Origin: Cyathus striatus
Lineage: Eukaryota > Basidiomycota > Agaricomycetes > Agaricales > Nidulariaceae
Direction: 5' to 3'
NCBI GenBank assembly: GCA_025738555.1
Contig: JAOVFP010000012.1
Coordinates: 1,240,001-1,304,000, forward strand
DNA: 64,000 bases
Made by a program: the position numbers and the translations under genes. Under the pieces are notes generated by a model, which saw nothing but the letters and a program-made list of their open reading frames with translations, had not been told where the DNA came from and searched no databases. Of the stretch, positions 45,715 through 57,056 are shown piece by piece (positions within the stretch are counted from its first letter, which is position 1; every line of letters starts with the position of its first letter).

Positions 45715-46796
45715 TGGCAGTACTTTACGGTGTTCCAGAACCGCATGCTTTTTTGTTTTTCATCAGTTCAAATGTCTAAGCGAAGAGCCGCTGATGGATT
45801 ATCGATTACCAATCGCAAGAGGTGCCAGATCCTGGGATCGCGGACGTCCATGACGTCAACATTGAAATGTATATTTGCAAGTATATTTTCCGTTCCTTTG
45901 ACTTGTTTTAGCTATGCTGTTTCTTCTTCGTCCTGTATGTAGTAATTTATTCATTTTAGGATCTCTCTATTGTCTCTCCTTCAGCTATCTTAATTCTACG
46001 CTCTCTTCGCTTGTTTAAGCTGGAACTTCGTTTTGAACTTAGCTCAATCGTCACAAGCTCTTCTTCTATTTGTCCAATTTCGCTCATTTTACCTTACCCC
46101 TGTCGAACGGACATATCAATGCACTCGCATATATTCTTTACTTAGATATACTCGTCGGACTGATAATTGAGGTATCTGTCAAATATATAAAGGGTCGATG
46201 ATGAAATTATTGATTGAACACTGCAAGGTCATTGATTAGAGCGCAGTTGAGATTTCAAGATGCTGAGTGCGATTTATAAAATTCTACATACAAGACACAT
46301 GCTCTATGTAGATACTTACACTAATGTCTCGGATTAATGAATGGCTTAAAAGAACGAAAATAATATATTAATACTGAAAGAAAGGGCAGAAAGTGGTGCA
46401 TTTAGTTAGAAAAGCCTTAACGTATCAACAGCTCGGAGGAAGGAAATTATGGACTCGGAACTCGAATGTAAACAAATGCCTACTACCTGATTACATAATG
46501 CCTTATTCACGGTCTCGACCGAAGCATTAAAAATTTAATAATGCTTGATTTCATAGCTCTGTGTAAGTATTTTTCTTTTGTTCCGCTGATATTAGGTGCT
46601 CCTATGTGCAAACACAAATGACTTGAGTTCAGAGCGAAGTCAAGTCTCAGAGTAGTAGGAGAAAGTAGGAGCAAAGTGGGAGTCAGTAGGACAATGACCG
46701 TTAGGTAATCCATCAGAAGTTCTTCGCTTAGGGTTGATCAAAAGTGAAATCGGAAAAGTAAAAAGCATGCGGTTCTGGAACACCGTAGTACTTGGC
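45715..46796. mobile_element. Long inverted-repeat (fold-back) element, about 1.1 kb
   Basis: The left arm 45715-45800 and right arm 46705-46796 are inverted repeats of about 90 bases. They share CGGTGTTCCAGAACCGCATG exactly and, further in, CTAAGCGAAGA and CTGATGGATTA. The interior is AT-rich, without a recognisable transposase. The arms have small length differences, so the element is not new. No target duplication could be assigned. Confidence 0.6.
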
Positions 46797-47304
46797 TCGG
46801 CTCGGAAGTCCAACTATTGATGGACAAGCTTACCAATACCAACCAATTACTTAATCGTGGGAATACTTTAGGCCGTGTTTGGGCTCCGGGGTCTTTTGTA
46901 CGTTGTTTGTACGTGCTCAACCACAAGAACTCACTCATGGCAAGAACATCCTAGTGGCTCTCGAAATTGGGATATCCCACCTTTGGGTATGTTTTCTTGA
47001 CTCAGTTGAAGAGCATTGCTGACTATTAGGCCCGCTGTGCAATCAATCATCGCAGTCAGACTATAATTACTTATACATACTGAAAGTAATACGTGTTAAG
47101 TTTAAGAAACCCCCCGTTGAGGTATATCAACTTCTCTGTAGGTGAAAGATGTCGGCTGATTGTGATTAGTATCTTCTATTGATTATGATGATCATACTTA
47201 ATGAAAGTAGAAAAATCCACCCGAAGACATTACGTAATTGATTTTCAGGGGGCCATGTAGGTCCAGGCCCACTGCGTGAGACTACCTGAGACCACCTAGT
47301 CTCA

Positions 47305-47312
47305 CTTACATG
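47305..47312. repeat. 8-bp target-site duplication, left copy
   Basis: CTTACATG immediately precedes the left TIR of the hAT relic and is repeated exactly at 48474-48481. Confidence 0.8.
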
Positions 47313-48473
47313 TAGTGTTGTTCCACGGAGTGAACTACTGCGAATTGAAATCGCTTCAGTCCGGTTTTGCTGACAGATCGTATTTGTTTACGGAGTGAAC
47401 TCGAAGCGAATTGAGTTCACGATTTCGAACGATCTGGTTGATGGCTCTGGACTGATCACGTGGTAAGATGATGGGAGCATCGCGACGCGCGAACGACGTT
47501 GATGCGACACGACTACTTACTTCTTTACCAATTTCTATGCTATTTTGATACCATTCTTGTGCACAATAACTCTGGTTTGAAGAACATTACTATCCACAAG
47601 CTTTAGAACAACTTTCACGGCGACACATGAAGATAATTTATTTGAACTTCTTTGAAACACGGAGCTAAACTGACTCAAGAGTCGACACTGTTTTAAATGG
47701 GCTGGAGGCTTTGAGCTGCTTTCAAATTGTAATTCACTTGCGGATCTTGGCGAAGCGCATGAATATATAATTCGAGAATTTGATGTGGTTCTGGGAGGTA
47801 AGTAAGTATCGTGGAAGTTTTATTACCTGTCTCATTTAAAATTATTATATAGAATCACAAATTCTCGTCTCCGCTGCTCTTCCACGTTGCCATGGATGCA
47901 TCATCTGCACAAGCACCCTCGATCTCATGTGAGCGCGCTTTCTCTTCAAGCAAAGAAACCGCAACACTGCGCCGAAGCCGCATTCCTACTGATCTATTCG
48001 AGGTCTGCAAATACTTAAGTTCTCATTTAAGCAAGAACACCCAACCTTTACAGATAATGTTCAACTTGCAAAACCTGAAGACTACTGTATATCTGGGCCT
48101 GTTACAGCTTATGCTGCACAGGAGCTGGTAGAGGCGGATAGGTTAGATGAACTGGAAGAATTGATTAGTAATGCACAGTCAGAAGGGTATCCCACTCCTA
48201 TTGTAGAATACTGTAACTAATTGGTAGAGTATTAAGGCATGTGCTACCTCAGCCCAACCTCAGCGGCTCAGCCTACTCAAGCGCGTGTTACGTTCTAGCC
48301 CGAGGCTCGTCATCTGATTGGCTATTAACTTTAAAACCGACTTACAACCGAAATCGCGGACTAGATCGTTACTATGAAGTACTCCGTTCATACCAAATCG
48401 TTCTGGCGAACTGTTGCGAACTATTTCAAAAATTTCAATTCAGTTCACTTCAGATCAGTCCGGAACAACACTA
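47313..48473 (+). mobile_element. hAT-family DNA transposon relic with intact ends
   Basis: The element begins TAGTGTTGTTCC and ends GGAACAACACTA, with inverted similarity extending about 45 bases inward (GGAGTGAACT, AATTGAAAT). An identical 8-base duplication CTTACATG flanks it, the diagnostic length for hAT insertions. Inside, 47892-48060 encodes SCERAFSSSKETATLRR followed by RIPTDLFEVCKYL, the C-terminal dimerisation domain of hAT transposases. The rest of the transposase is missing, so it is an internally deleted, non-autonomous copy of 1161 bp. Confidence 0.85.
47892..48131 (+). pseudogene. hAT transposase C-terminal remnant
   Basis: Seventy-nine codons are open. Residues from SISCERAFSS to CKYLSSH match the conserved hAT C-terminal dimerisation region (SxxCERxFSxxKxTxxxRRxRL type). 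The upstream DDE and BED regions are absent. After about residue 45 the text no longer resembles a transposase. Confidence 0.75.
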
Positions 48474-48481
48474 CTTACATG
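48474..48481. repeat. 8-bp target-site duplication, right copy
   Basis: CTTACATG directly follows the right TIR of the hAT relic; identical to 47305-47312. Confidence 0.8.
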
Positions 48482-48690
48482 CATAGTTGAAACATTAGCA
48501 GTTCAATCATTCACACAACTAAAAACTTACAGTAGGCATTAAACTATACCTTACGGGCCGGACAACTCAATGCTGAATTCGTATTTGACCCTTCCTTGTT
48601 ATGGTTTACACGCGTCGCAGATACTTACATTTCTAACAGCTGAAACACTTTACCGTACGAATCACCGGACGCAATCAGCGCCCGCTTTTG

Positions 48691-48698
48691 TATATAAG
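48691..48698 (+). promoter_or_regulatory. TATA box of the P450 gene
   Basis: TATATAAG lies 61 to 68 bases before the ATG, followed at once by a short TG repeat. Confidence 0.5.
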
Positions 48699-48758
48699 CG
48701 TGTGTGTGTGTGTATCTAGGATGAGGCTTTGCTTGCGTTGGGTTCCTCCGTTCTAAGC

Positions 48759-50880
48759 ATGTCTGGCCTCAATGGTGTCGTCTATCTCCTCATTGCGCTT
48801 GGCGCCTGGGCAATGCTAACTCGTCGAAGAAGCCAGCGTCTGCCGTTGCCACCCGGACCTTCCAAACTCCCTCTGATTGGGAATGTGTTCGATATGCCTA
48901 GAGAAAAGGATCCATACCCTTGGATTTCTCATTTAGAAAAATACGGTAATTATATGCTATTTTAGAACTATTTTAGACACCAATGAAATATATTGCAGGT
49001 CGTATTAGCTCTGTTGCAGTACCCGGAAGCAACGTTGTCATCCTTAACAACCTTCAAGCCTGTATTGACGTACTGAACAAACGTTCTGCGATATATTCTG
49101 GAAGGCCTATCCTTCCATTTGCAGGTGAGATGTAAGAAAAGGTTTTATAAATTGCGTGTATCCACTGAATGCTTTAACTATTACAGGTGTTGGATGGAAC
49201 AAATAAATGCTATTGTCACAATACGACAACTATTTCCGTGCTATGCGAAGATTACTCAAATCCTACATTGGAACACCTGTTGCTCTCCTAAAGCTACAAT
49301 CCGCCCAGACATTAGAAGCACGTATTCTCCTTGGGCGGATGTTGGAGAAACCTGAGAATATGATTGCCTACTTTCGAGTGTAAGTCTTGGTGCCAGCAGT
49401 GCGTGTCTTTAGCAAGGTAATAAATAACATGATGATTTCGCAGTGCAGTTGGAGCTATAGCGTTAAAAATATCTTACGGATATCATATCAAACTAGAAAA
49501 TGATCCCCTTGTAGAACTTGTGGAAACTACCGCAAAGGAATTCTGTTTTGCAACCCGTCCTGGCGCATGGCTGGTGGATATCATCCCCCTTGGTACGTAT
49601 CGTACTCTATTAATATCCTGCCATCCACATAATCGGTCTTAAAGTAAATTATCTTCCGAATTGGTTCCCGGGTGTAAAGACTTACCGTAAGATCGGTACA
49701 CTATATCGCAAGCATAACATGGAGCAATCGGAACTACCCTATAACTTTGTAAAGCAACAAATTGTGAGAGTGAAGTCACATATTTCGTTATATGATCAAG
49801 TGCTTACAATTTTACGCTCAGAAAAACGGAGTTTCCATTCCTTGCTTCGTGTCAACCATGCTAGAGAAAAAAGGGGTCGACTTTGATACGGAGCGTGCAA
49901 TCAAGTTTGGGTCTACGACTATTTATGCTGGGGGATCAGATACGGTGCGTACAATAGAATACTATTTCAAATCCAGCCCCAAGTTTATGATTCTGTATAG
50001 CAGACTACAGCAACTCTCAGTGCATTTATTTTGTTCATGGTATTACACCCTGACGTCCAGTGTCGTGCTCAAGAAGAACTCGACAAAGTGACTGCTTCCG
50101 AAAGGCTCCCTTCGTTTGAGGATCGTGAAAAGCTGCCATATGTCGATGCTATAATCAAAGAGGTTTTGAGATGCCATACCCTCGCACGTGTAGGTGAAGG
50201 CTAATGCTTGATTTACGTCGTATTAACCACTCAATTCGGTATAGGTATTCCCCATCGAGCTGTAGAAGATGACGAGTACGATGGTTATTTCATTCCCAAG
50301 GATTCGATTATAATACAAAATATGTGGTTCGTATACTGATCTGCGACAAACATGAATGTGTGGCTAATAGTGTCACATGTATAGGAATATCACTCACGAT
50401 CCAAGCATTTACATTCACCCAGACGAATTCAATCCTTCTAGATTTATTGCAAACGGCGACTTTGTACCAGAGCTGGATCCAACAACATATATATATGGAT
50501 TTGGCAGAAGGTAGCCAGTAAAATTTTTATCGTATAATCTTCACTTACTTCTTTCACCTTGAAGGGCATGTCCAGGAAGCGAGTTTGCCAATGAATTCCT
50601 TTTCATTATAGTATCAATGATCCTATCAGCTTTCCACATACGAAAGAAAAAGGACGAAAACGGCGTTGATGTAAAGCCAGTTTGTGAATTTGGAGCTGCA
50701 ACCATATGGTGAGATCCCTAGCACTAAATTTTCTAAAGCGCGTCTTATGGTCGTCATTACAGCCATCCCGTTCCATTCCTGTTCTCGATAACCCCAAGAT
50801 CAGAGAACTGGCGCAATCTGATTAGGACAATATATGACGCTCCAGAGTATAATCAGCCAGATGATGCTGATAAACTGTGA
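48759..50880 (+). pseudogene. Cytochrome P450 with a single in-frame stop
   Basis: Eleven exons: 48759-48945, 48999-49124, 49187-49379, 49444-49592, 49645-49763, 49822-49944, 50004-50193, 50245-50326, 50385-50510, 50565-50708 and 50763-50880; 519 codons. Everything expected is present: membrane anchor, hinge LPLPPGPSKLPLIGN, I-helix GGSDTTTATLS, KEVLR (ExxR) and the haem loop FGRRACPGSEFA. The exception is codon 111, TAA at 49204-49206, within GVGWNK then MLLSQYDNYF. All splice sites and phases are otherwise sound. It looks like a fungal O-demethylase-type (CYP5144/5037-like) P450, but the clan is uncertain. It is either a very young null allele, a sequencing error or rescued by an unseen splice form. 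Confidence 0.85.
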
Positions 50881-51057
50881 TGGATTATCAATTATTAATA
50901 AATTATTTATGGGGAAGTAAGAGAGTATCTTAATGCGGGGTTTGATTAGCAGACTTGCTGAGTTCTACAGCTAGTCGAACTTCAGCTTGAGCTGCAACGA
51001 GCGCAAAATAGATCACTTTTTTATTGGTTTGAAGCACTTGCACCTCAAGTTAGTGTT

Positions 51058-52625
51058 ATGGTCCTTTGTCTTTCCCGGCCATCGATTCATCTGAAGTGGC
51101 GCGGTTCACGCGTTCCTGTCCGGCAGCAATCTTTCCTTTCAGGAATAACAACGGCGCTGCCAATTAAGTATGGTTTAAAGAACGGTTTGCCGAGTGGCAA
51201 ACGAATGCCTTTATACTAAAGTTTGTACTAAACGATACCTTTGACTCATTGCTGCAAGTTACATACCTTCCTCCCCCACTATTCCAATGGTAAGTCATAT
51301 TTTCAACCAACGCATAATCTGACACTTAACAGAAACATAACCTACGCAGAAGATAATCACGAAAAAAACCAAGTGCTCGACATTAAGAGGCTCTTATGTT
51401 CCTCATGATCCAACCGACATCTCTGCGAAAGACGAGGTTAACGCACTTTACGCAATAGCAGAACTTCATAAGCTTGCAGAAAACATGACAGTACACATAA
51501 TAGACCCAGGAAAGGCACGACCTCAAACCATCAGAACTTCACAGATATTGGAAAGCTGGAATATTCAAATGATTCACATTTCTCTTCGAACACTACCATC
51601 CACCTGCGGATGCTGGTGTTCCCTCTCGCTGGGACGTTATAAGCTACGTTTCGTGTATCTTCACATACCCCCTAAAGGAAGAATTTGATCTCGTCTTGTA
51701 TACCGCTGGAAGTTCCGAGCCGGCCGCTCGTCTTTGGCTCGTAAAAGATTACGACTACGAGCGTTCTCAGTATTCCGTGTATTGCGGATGGTGGGCTCCA
51801 TTCATAACTATCTTCATAAAACGTGTGGAGCCGAGCATCAAACAAGCAGTTGTAAACGTCCAAGGCGCAAGCAGGCGTATCTTAATAAACTTAACCCTAA
51901 CACGGCTCAAATCCAGCACGGAGATAAACTGCCCTCGCTACGAGAAATACATCCACTTAGCGAGCGTTCTCCGTGTGATAACCCAAAGGTAAGCCAGGTT
52001 GATTATGTGAAGATTGACTAACGTCTACTTTGCAGCACGATGTCTATTCTAATATCAACACAATTTATCGTTGCTCAGGCTGCGAAACAGCTCGATACTG
52101 CTCAAAGAAGTGTCAAAAAGAGAACTGGACAGACTCTCACCGTTATGCATGCCATTCCGCCCGTACGTATTAAACAATCTTTTCCTCACAACACACCTTG
52201 ACATTCCCGATTCAGGCGAGTTAAAAGATACATTATCAACACGCAACTTCGCCCTCCACAGGCGAAATCACAACTCCGTGTGCCGTTTCGCCATAATGAG
52301 CACCCGAGTACAACGCGAATCAATCAAACAAAGAGCTGAAAGAGAATATCCCGGGAAAACCTTATCACAGCTCATCATTATATTTGACTTTACGAAACAT
52401 CCTCACCAGGTGCATCTTGCGGAGAGGGAACACAATGCGACGAATGCTGCGAGGTATATGCATGATGCGACGGTTATCCAGTGTCAGATTCCGCTTGGGC
52501 TTTATAGGATGACACTTGTGCTGGGGATATTGATGAGATTGAGGGAAAGTCGTGGATTACTGCACAGCCGGATATTTTGGGAATATCTGTACCGTATTCT
52601 AGACTCGGGTTGTTGTGTTGAATAG
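51058..52625 (+). pseudogene. MYND zinc-finger protein gene, damaged
   Basis: The end of the gene is clear. Exon 52036-52162 holds a MYND finger, YRCSGCETARYCSKKCQKEN, then WTDSHRYACHSAR, and exon 52216-52625 completes the C-terminus. Upstream text is also family-like: RFAEWQTNAFILKFVLND, then SYVPHDPTDISAKDEVNALY, then LKPSELHRYWKAGI and HYHPPADAGVPSRWDVISYV. These blocks lie in different frames that I cannot join by introns. A TGA interrupts between KAGIF and FEHYHPP (near 51567), and a one-base shift is needed near 51870 to reach the frame of SLREIHPLSERSPCDNPK. MYND fingers bind proline-rich peptides. Lesions point to a pseudogene, though mis-read introns cannot be excluded. Confidence 0.6.
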
Positions 52626-52807
52626 TAGTGTATCCTATTAGTCTATCTGAAAATGTATCATCCATAACGAAGTAGTTACCTGCGTCTCGAGACGATGCCT
52701 TCCATTGATATATCGAAGGAAGTGATCATCTAAGGTCGGCTGTTCCCCTCAGTAAGCAGAGATATATCATCGGATCACGTATAACACTACCGAGCTCAAA
52801 CGACTCG

Positions 52808-52832
52808 TCTAACACGAGTCGTTCGAAAATCA
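52808..52832. repeat. Short perfect hairpin
   Basis: AACGACTCGT and ACGAGTCGTT form a 10-bp stem around a 5-base loop. There is no T-run after it and no adjacent gene end, so function is doubtful. Confidence 0.35.
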
Positions 52833-53205
52833 AAGTGATGGCAGCTCACGGAAGCGGAACGACATAATCCGTCTATCTTCTTGATTTCTCTGCTTAGTGC
52901 ATGTATACGATTCAGCAGCTGCTATGTCTTTGATAGCTATATTAATGACTTACAGGCTCGGCTCTGAATTGCGATGCCAGTAGTAGCTAGTAGCTACACA
53001 AGTCTGATCCGGTTGAGCAGTATTTCCTTTAGTTATATAATGCGGCGCGGAAGCGCTTGAATGTATGGTGCAGGGCGCTTAGTCACCTCCACTTTGGAAC
53101 AACGGCGGAATCAGCAGGTGAAAAAATTTCAAATTGTACTAATGTAGAATTACGGTTTGGAACTTGTATCTACGCCTAGAAATACTCATCATTTTATGCT
53201 CATAA

Positions 53206-53543
53206 TTGTATGCCTGGACGAAGTAAAGCTCAAAAGATCGCTGCAGCATGAGCTCGAGAGGCCAAAGCTCGAAAGAAATTGGGCCTATATGACGACATCC
53301 TATCTGATCGTGACCACACGTCAGATAGTGAATCTGAATCCGAGGGCACAGGTGGCTGGAATGGTACCGTCTTCTATTTGCCATCTGACTTCGAGGATTC
53401 TGGTGGAGATTATGATGGCACATTTACTGCACTTCAGGACAACTTACCAAAGGCACTTGAATCGGTACCAATAGAAACTACTCGGAGATGGGAGCATCGC
53501 ACAATACGCTGGGTGAATGCATATCTGGAAGGGCTCAGAGCAA
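53206..53543 (+). pseudogene. ORF of the outer DNA transposon, interrupted
   Basis: The frame starts MPGRSKAQKIAAA, meets a TGA, then stays open as AREAKARKKLGLYDDIL, an acidic stretch SDSESESEGTGG, and TTRRWEHRTIRWVNAYLEGL up to the LTR at 53544. Removing the LTR element and one GCAA duplication lets it continue at 57607 as RAKEVQIKVRQFSS. The K-rich start, acidic middle and W-rich end recall proteins found beside transposases in mushrooms; no enzymatic motif is present. Confidence 0.5.
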
Positions 53544-54093
53544 TGTAGAGGTAACAACTAGCTTGATGCCTAAACAAAGAAATATGTAAGCGAGTCGGTG
53601 AACATCCGTTCGACCTCGGGTGTTCTAAGGTGTCGAGAAAGGAGGGTAAATTTAACTGGATTGGGAGGGAGTAGTTACATGATATTTAAAGAAAACTAAA
53701 ATAAAGAGAGTACTTAATAAGGAATAGTTGAATAAAGCGGAAATTAATAGTGTTGAGATTGTAGATTGTTGAAAGAAAAAGGAAAAGTTTGAAACATAAA
53801 GCATACCAATGAATTGAAAGAAAATTTATAAAATAGAAACTTGAGGAGAGGGACGACACGGACACTGGTAAGGTGAACTGCGGTATTTAGTGGAGCTTGG
53901 TAGTGCGCAGTACCGATGATCTTGAGTAATTGCGGCGTTGCGGGCGATACAGGAGTGTCGGCGTTGAAGGGAAATGAGAGAGGGAGAATGCGCGCGAATG
54001 CGAACAAACGCGTCGACGCGCGCATCAGCTGATTACGTAATAGAAATTGTAATATGTCGATTTTTGTAGTGCAGGCGAAACGCCTGCTCTACA
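53544..54093 (-). repeat. LTR, left copy (3' LTR with respect to gag)
   Basis: 550 bases, beginning TGTAGAGG and ending CTCTACA, so it has the TG...CA ends and short inverted termini of LTRs. It appears identical to 57057-57606 over its whole length. Confidence 0.92.
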
Positions 54094-54255
54094 TCCGGCG
54101 GGAACTTCAAAAATTGACTTCCTAGTCAATCCGATAACGGCAAAAATAAACAGCTATAAAGTAAAACCAGGGAAGAAAGCCAGAATATGGAAAAGTCGAA
54201 ATTTAACATAATAAAATGTGTAAAGTAGATGAAAAGGCGAAGAATGAAGAAAATA

Positions 54256-56586
54256 TTAATGTACTAAAATAGAATACTGCATGGTGAGAGCTCTAAATTT
54301 TGACGAGAGCAAAGGGGGAGGGTGGGGAGGGATAATAGGGGGACAAAATGGTGGTCCAGTATGCGAAGAGAGTAAACGGCATGGAACGAGAGATCGAAAT
54401 GCTGTAAAAAGCCAAGCGTGCAGCGCTGCCTGAGATAAAATCCGAAGTGGATAGGAGACAGTATACCGGCTATAGAGCGTGAACGTCGATATAGAAGGAG
54501 GAATGTCTTTCCCAGTAAACAAAATCTTCGAGGCAGTTGGAAATTCAGCAGAACCGCGGCAGAGAGTAAGTCTGGAGGGGAAGGGGATATTAATAGCCTT
54601 GAGGCGCCCATATCGTTTGACGTTGACGTCGGCTGACAGCGTGGAAAGCGAAGCGCAGGGACGCGAAGGTAAGGGAACTAATGAGCGCGGCGGATGCGTA
54701 GTAGGGGGAATTGGCAAATCTTCGAAATCTTTCGACGGTTTGCTTGATAATTCATGCGCAACTTGATAACGCATTGGCGATAGGGTAACGGTGACGAGGT
54801 TGCTAGCTTCCTTATAATATTTCTTGCATCCTAAGACTTCCTGTGGTAATATTTCAATGTACTTTGCAATTTCTTCATATTCTTTCAAAACTTCAGACTG
54901 AGTTGACGATGGTGAGATAAAAACCGTGTTGAGATGAGAGTTAACTGTGACATGATGGTGGTGTAAGGCATATGATTTGACGGTAGGGGAAGGGTTGGGG
55001 GGCAGGGGAGACTTAATATTGATGCGACGAAGAGGTTCAATCCGTTCTTCTGTTGAGATTGCAGCAGTGTCGACGACGATTTCAGGGTCCGACGCGTTAG
55101 CGGTCCGTTTCGTGATAGTGAGATCTTCGTAATTTTGACATTTATCCGGTGAGTGGGCAAGGAGTTCGTGCTGAATAAAAGTACCAGTAGAGTTGTCGTC
55201 ATTTTCAGGGTCAGACTGTGGTGGGGAGGGTACTAAGTTGATCTGGAAATGAGTTTGCACACAGGATGAAATGGTATCTTCGGCTTCAATCAAGCCTAAA
55301 TCGTCTTCGAGTATGTCGCGAGAGTTCGTCCGATTTGCGAGATCTTCATTTCCGATAACTCCGTTTTCGGCTTCAGGCGAGGAACTAAGAACGGGAGGGG
55401 GAACCGAAATGACAGGTGTCGGCACGATAGGTACTTTGGTGGCCTCAGGGTCGGTCCAGCTATAAACATGCGAACGCGAAGGGGGGACAGTGGCAAGCTT
55501 GTTCGTCGAGATCGAAGGAGTGGGAGGGAATGTAGGCGGCGCGCACATTTTGTGCCAGCTATCGATGCGTTCACGAAGATTGTTGCCGAGTAAATAATGC
55601 GTGATTGGCTGACAGTTAGGAAGAACAATTCGATTCGTTGTGTCATGTACACAGAGTTTGCGCCGCAAATAATCGATTTGAATACCACAATCTCGAATAA
55701 AATGTGTTCCAGAGCAAAATTCGCATACTTCACGTTGAGGATGCCTAGATGGTGCATGGGGGCTAGACATGGAAGCACGAGGATGACTTGAAGTTGCCAA
55801 TACATTGTGTACCTGTACCTGAGGGAAGTTAGCAGCTAATTGATCTTTGACAGTGGTAACGATCGTCTGTGAAAGGGCAGGGACAAAGTTCTCGCGCGCA
55901 TTGAGATCGGATTTCTTCGATGTGATGGGTGCCGGAGGTGAAGGAACAATTGGTTGGATTTCAAGTGGAGCAAATAAAGACGATGAGGCTGGTAAAGAAA
56001 GAAGGCGGGTAGCTGCATCAACCACAGTTTGAATGGGATAAGGGTCGTGTGGATGATGCATCGGATCGGTTAATTGAAGATAACCCTGAAGGCGTAAGCG
56101 AAATGAATTGTCGAAACCACGCATGTAGGTCTTTGCGGCTTCGCGTTCTGAAATGCGACCGTGTTTCTTCAGATAATTACTGATCCTGAGGAACTCGCGA
56201 TGATATTCCCCTAAACGTAGGCGGTTATCCATCTGCATGAGAGCCTGTTTATCGACGAAATTTTCTAATTGAGCTTCGGAGTACAATCGTTCTATTTTTG
56301 GTTCAGATCCAGGGTAGAACTTCAGTAGCTCGGCTGTAAAATCGGTCCAGGAGGTACCCTTGCGAGATTCAAGATCTTCCCAGAGCTCTGCATCGCCAAT
56401 GGGAGCATAGTAAATAGCCCATTTAATATAATCTGTGTCGAGATGAAGTCCAGAGTTGATACATGTAGCTTGAACATCCAATAGAAATCGTTGAAGTGTA
56501 CGCGGATCTTCATTGTACATCGGTGCCGAATGGTGGTGACGACCTGGCATGTGAACGCGAACCAGTGGTACGATGGGCAATGACAT
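54256..56586 (-). CDS. Gag-like protein of the LTR element
   Basis: An intronless ORF of 776 residues. The N-terminal third carries the retrotransposon Gag fold signature: RTLQRFLLDVQATCINSGL, then WAIYYAPIGDAELWEDL, TSWTDFTAELLKFYPGSE and EYHREFLRISNYLKKHGRIS. The middle is Pro/Ser-rich. A zinc-knuckle-like motif CEFCSGTHFIRDC has spacing C-x2-C-x3-H-x4-C, one residue shorter than the usual C-x2-C-x4-H-x4-C. The C-terminal 400 residues are low complexity without pol motifs. It would form the particle packaging the element's RNA. The intact frame agrees with a young insertion. Confidence 0.85.
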   Translation of the reverse strand: MSLPIVPLVRVHMPGRHHHSAPMYNEDPRTLQRFLLDVQATCINSGLHLDTDYIKWAIYYAPIGDAELWEDLESRKGTSWTDFTAELLKFYPGSEPKIERLYSEAQLENFVDKQALMQMDNRLRLGEYHREFLRISNYLKKHGRISEREAAKTYMRGFDNSFRLRLQGYLQLTDPMHHPHDPYPIQTVVDAATRLLSLPASSSLFAPLEIQPIVPSPPAPITSKKSDLNARENFVPALSQTIVTTVKDQLAANFPQVQVHNVLATSSHPRASMSSPHAPSRHPQREVCEFCSGTHFIRDCGIQIDYLRRKLCVHDTTNRIVLPNCQPITHYLLGNNLRERIDSWHKMCAPPTFPPTPSISTNKLATVPPSRSHVYSWTDPEATKVPIVPTPVISVPPPVLSSSPEAENGVIGNEDLANRTNSRDILEDDLGLIEAEDTISSCVQTHFQINLVPSPPQSDPENDDNSTGTFIQHELLAHSPDKCQNYEDLTITKRTANASDPEIVVDTAAISTEERIEPLRRINIKSPLPPNPSPTVKSYALHHHHVTVNSHLNTVFISPSSTQSEVLKEYEEIAKYIEILPQEVLGCKKYYKEASNLVTVTLSPMRYQVAHELSSKPSKDFEDLPIPPTTHPPRSLVPLPSRPCASLSTLSADVNVKRYGRLKAINIPFPSRLTLCRGSAEFPTASKILFTGKDIPPSISTFTLYSRYTVSYPLRILSQAALHAWLFTAFRSLVPCRLLSSHTGPPFCPPIIPPHPPPLLSSKFRALTMQYSILVH

Positions 56587-57056
56587 TTTGCGGAATCGAT
56601 ATAGCGTCTTGACGAAGTTGGTGGTGTGCCAAAGAGAAAGTAAACGAGGTAAAATGCGAAAAAGTCGAAGGGGTAGATGATTAAATGAATATAGATTGCC
56701 GGTAACGATAGAATTGATGCAGTGAAACGGCGGGAACTTCTAATATGAAACCATGCTCGATAGATGACGTCGATTTTGTATCATGTGGTAACGGTAACGG
56801 TGGTTCGACGCTCGACAAGTTGGTGACAGGGGGAAAAATCAGGGGGGTTGAAAGTATAACACGATGAGATAGATATCGTCCGTGAAGCAATGGGAACGAG
56901 TTCGAGATACCAAGTTTAGGGTGACGGCCTCGTGGTGATAGTGCCTACAAGTTTGTGCAAAGGAAGACGAGCCTTGAAATAACAATCCTATGAAAGTACA
57001 CGTGAATAACAAACAAAATAAGACACCTTAGAAGCCCCTCGCGGTGGGCTCCACTT

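Noticed and set aside
53744..54025. 93-codon ORF repeated at 57257-57538
   Set aside because: It lies in the LTRs, so it is present twice because the LTRs are; no independent evidence for a protein.
54885..55805. Second- and third-frame ORFs inside the gag gene
   Set aside because: Overlap the 776-codon Gag frame; compositionally shadows of it.
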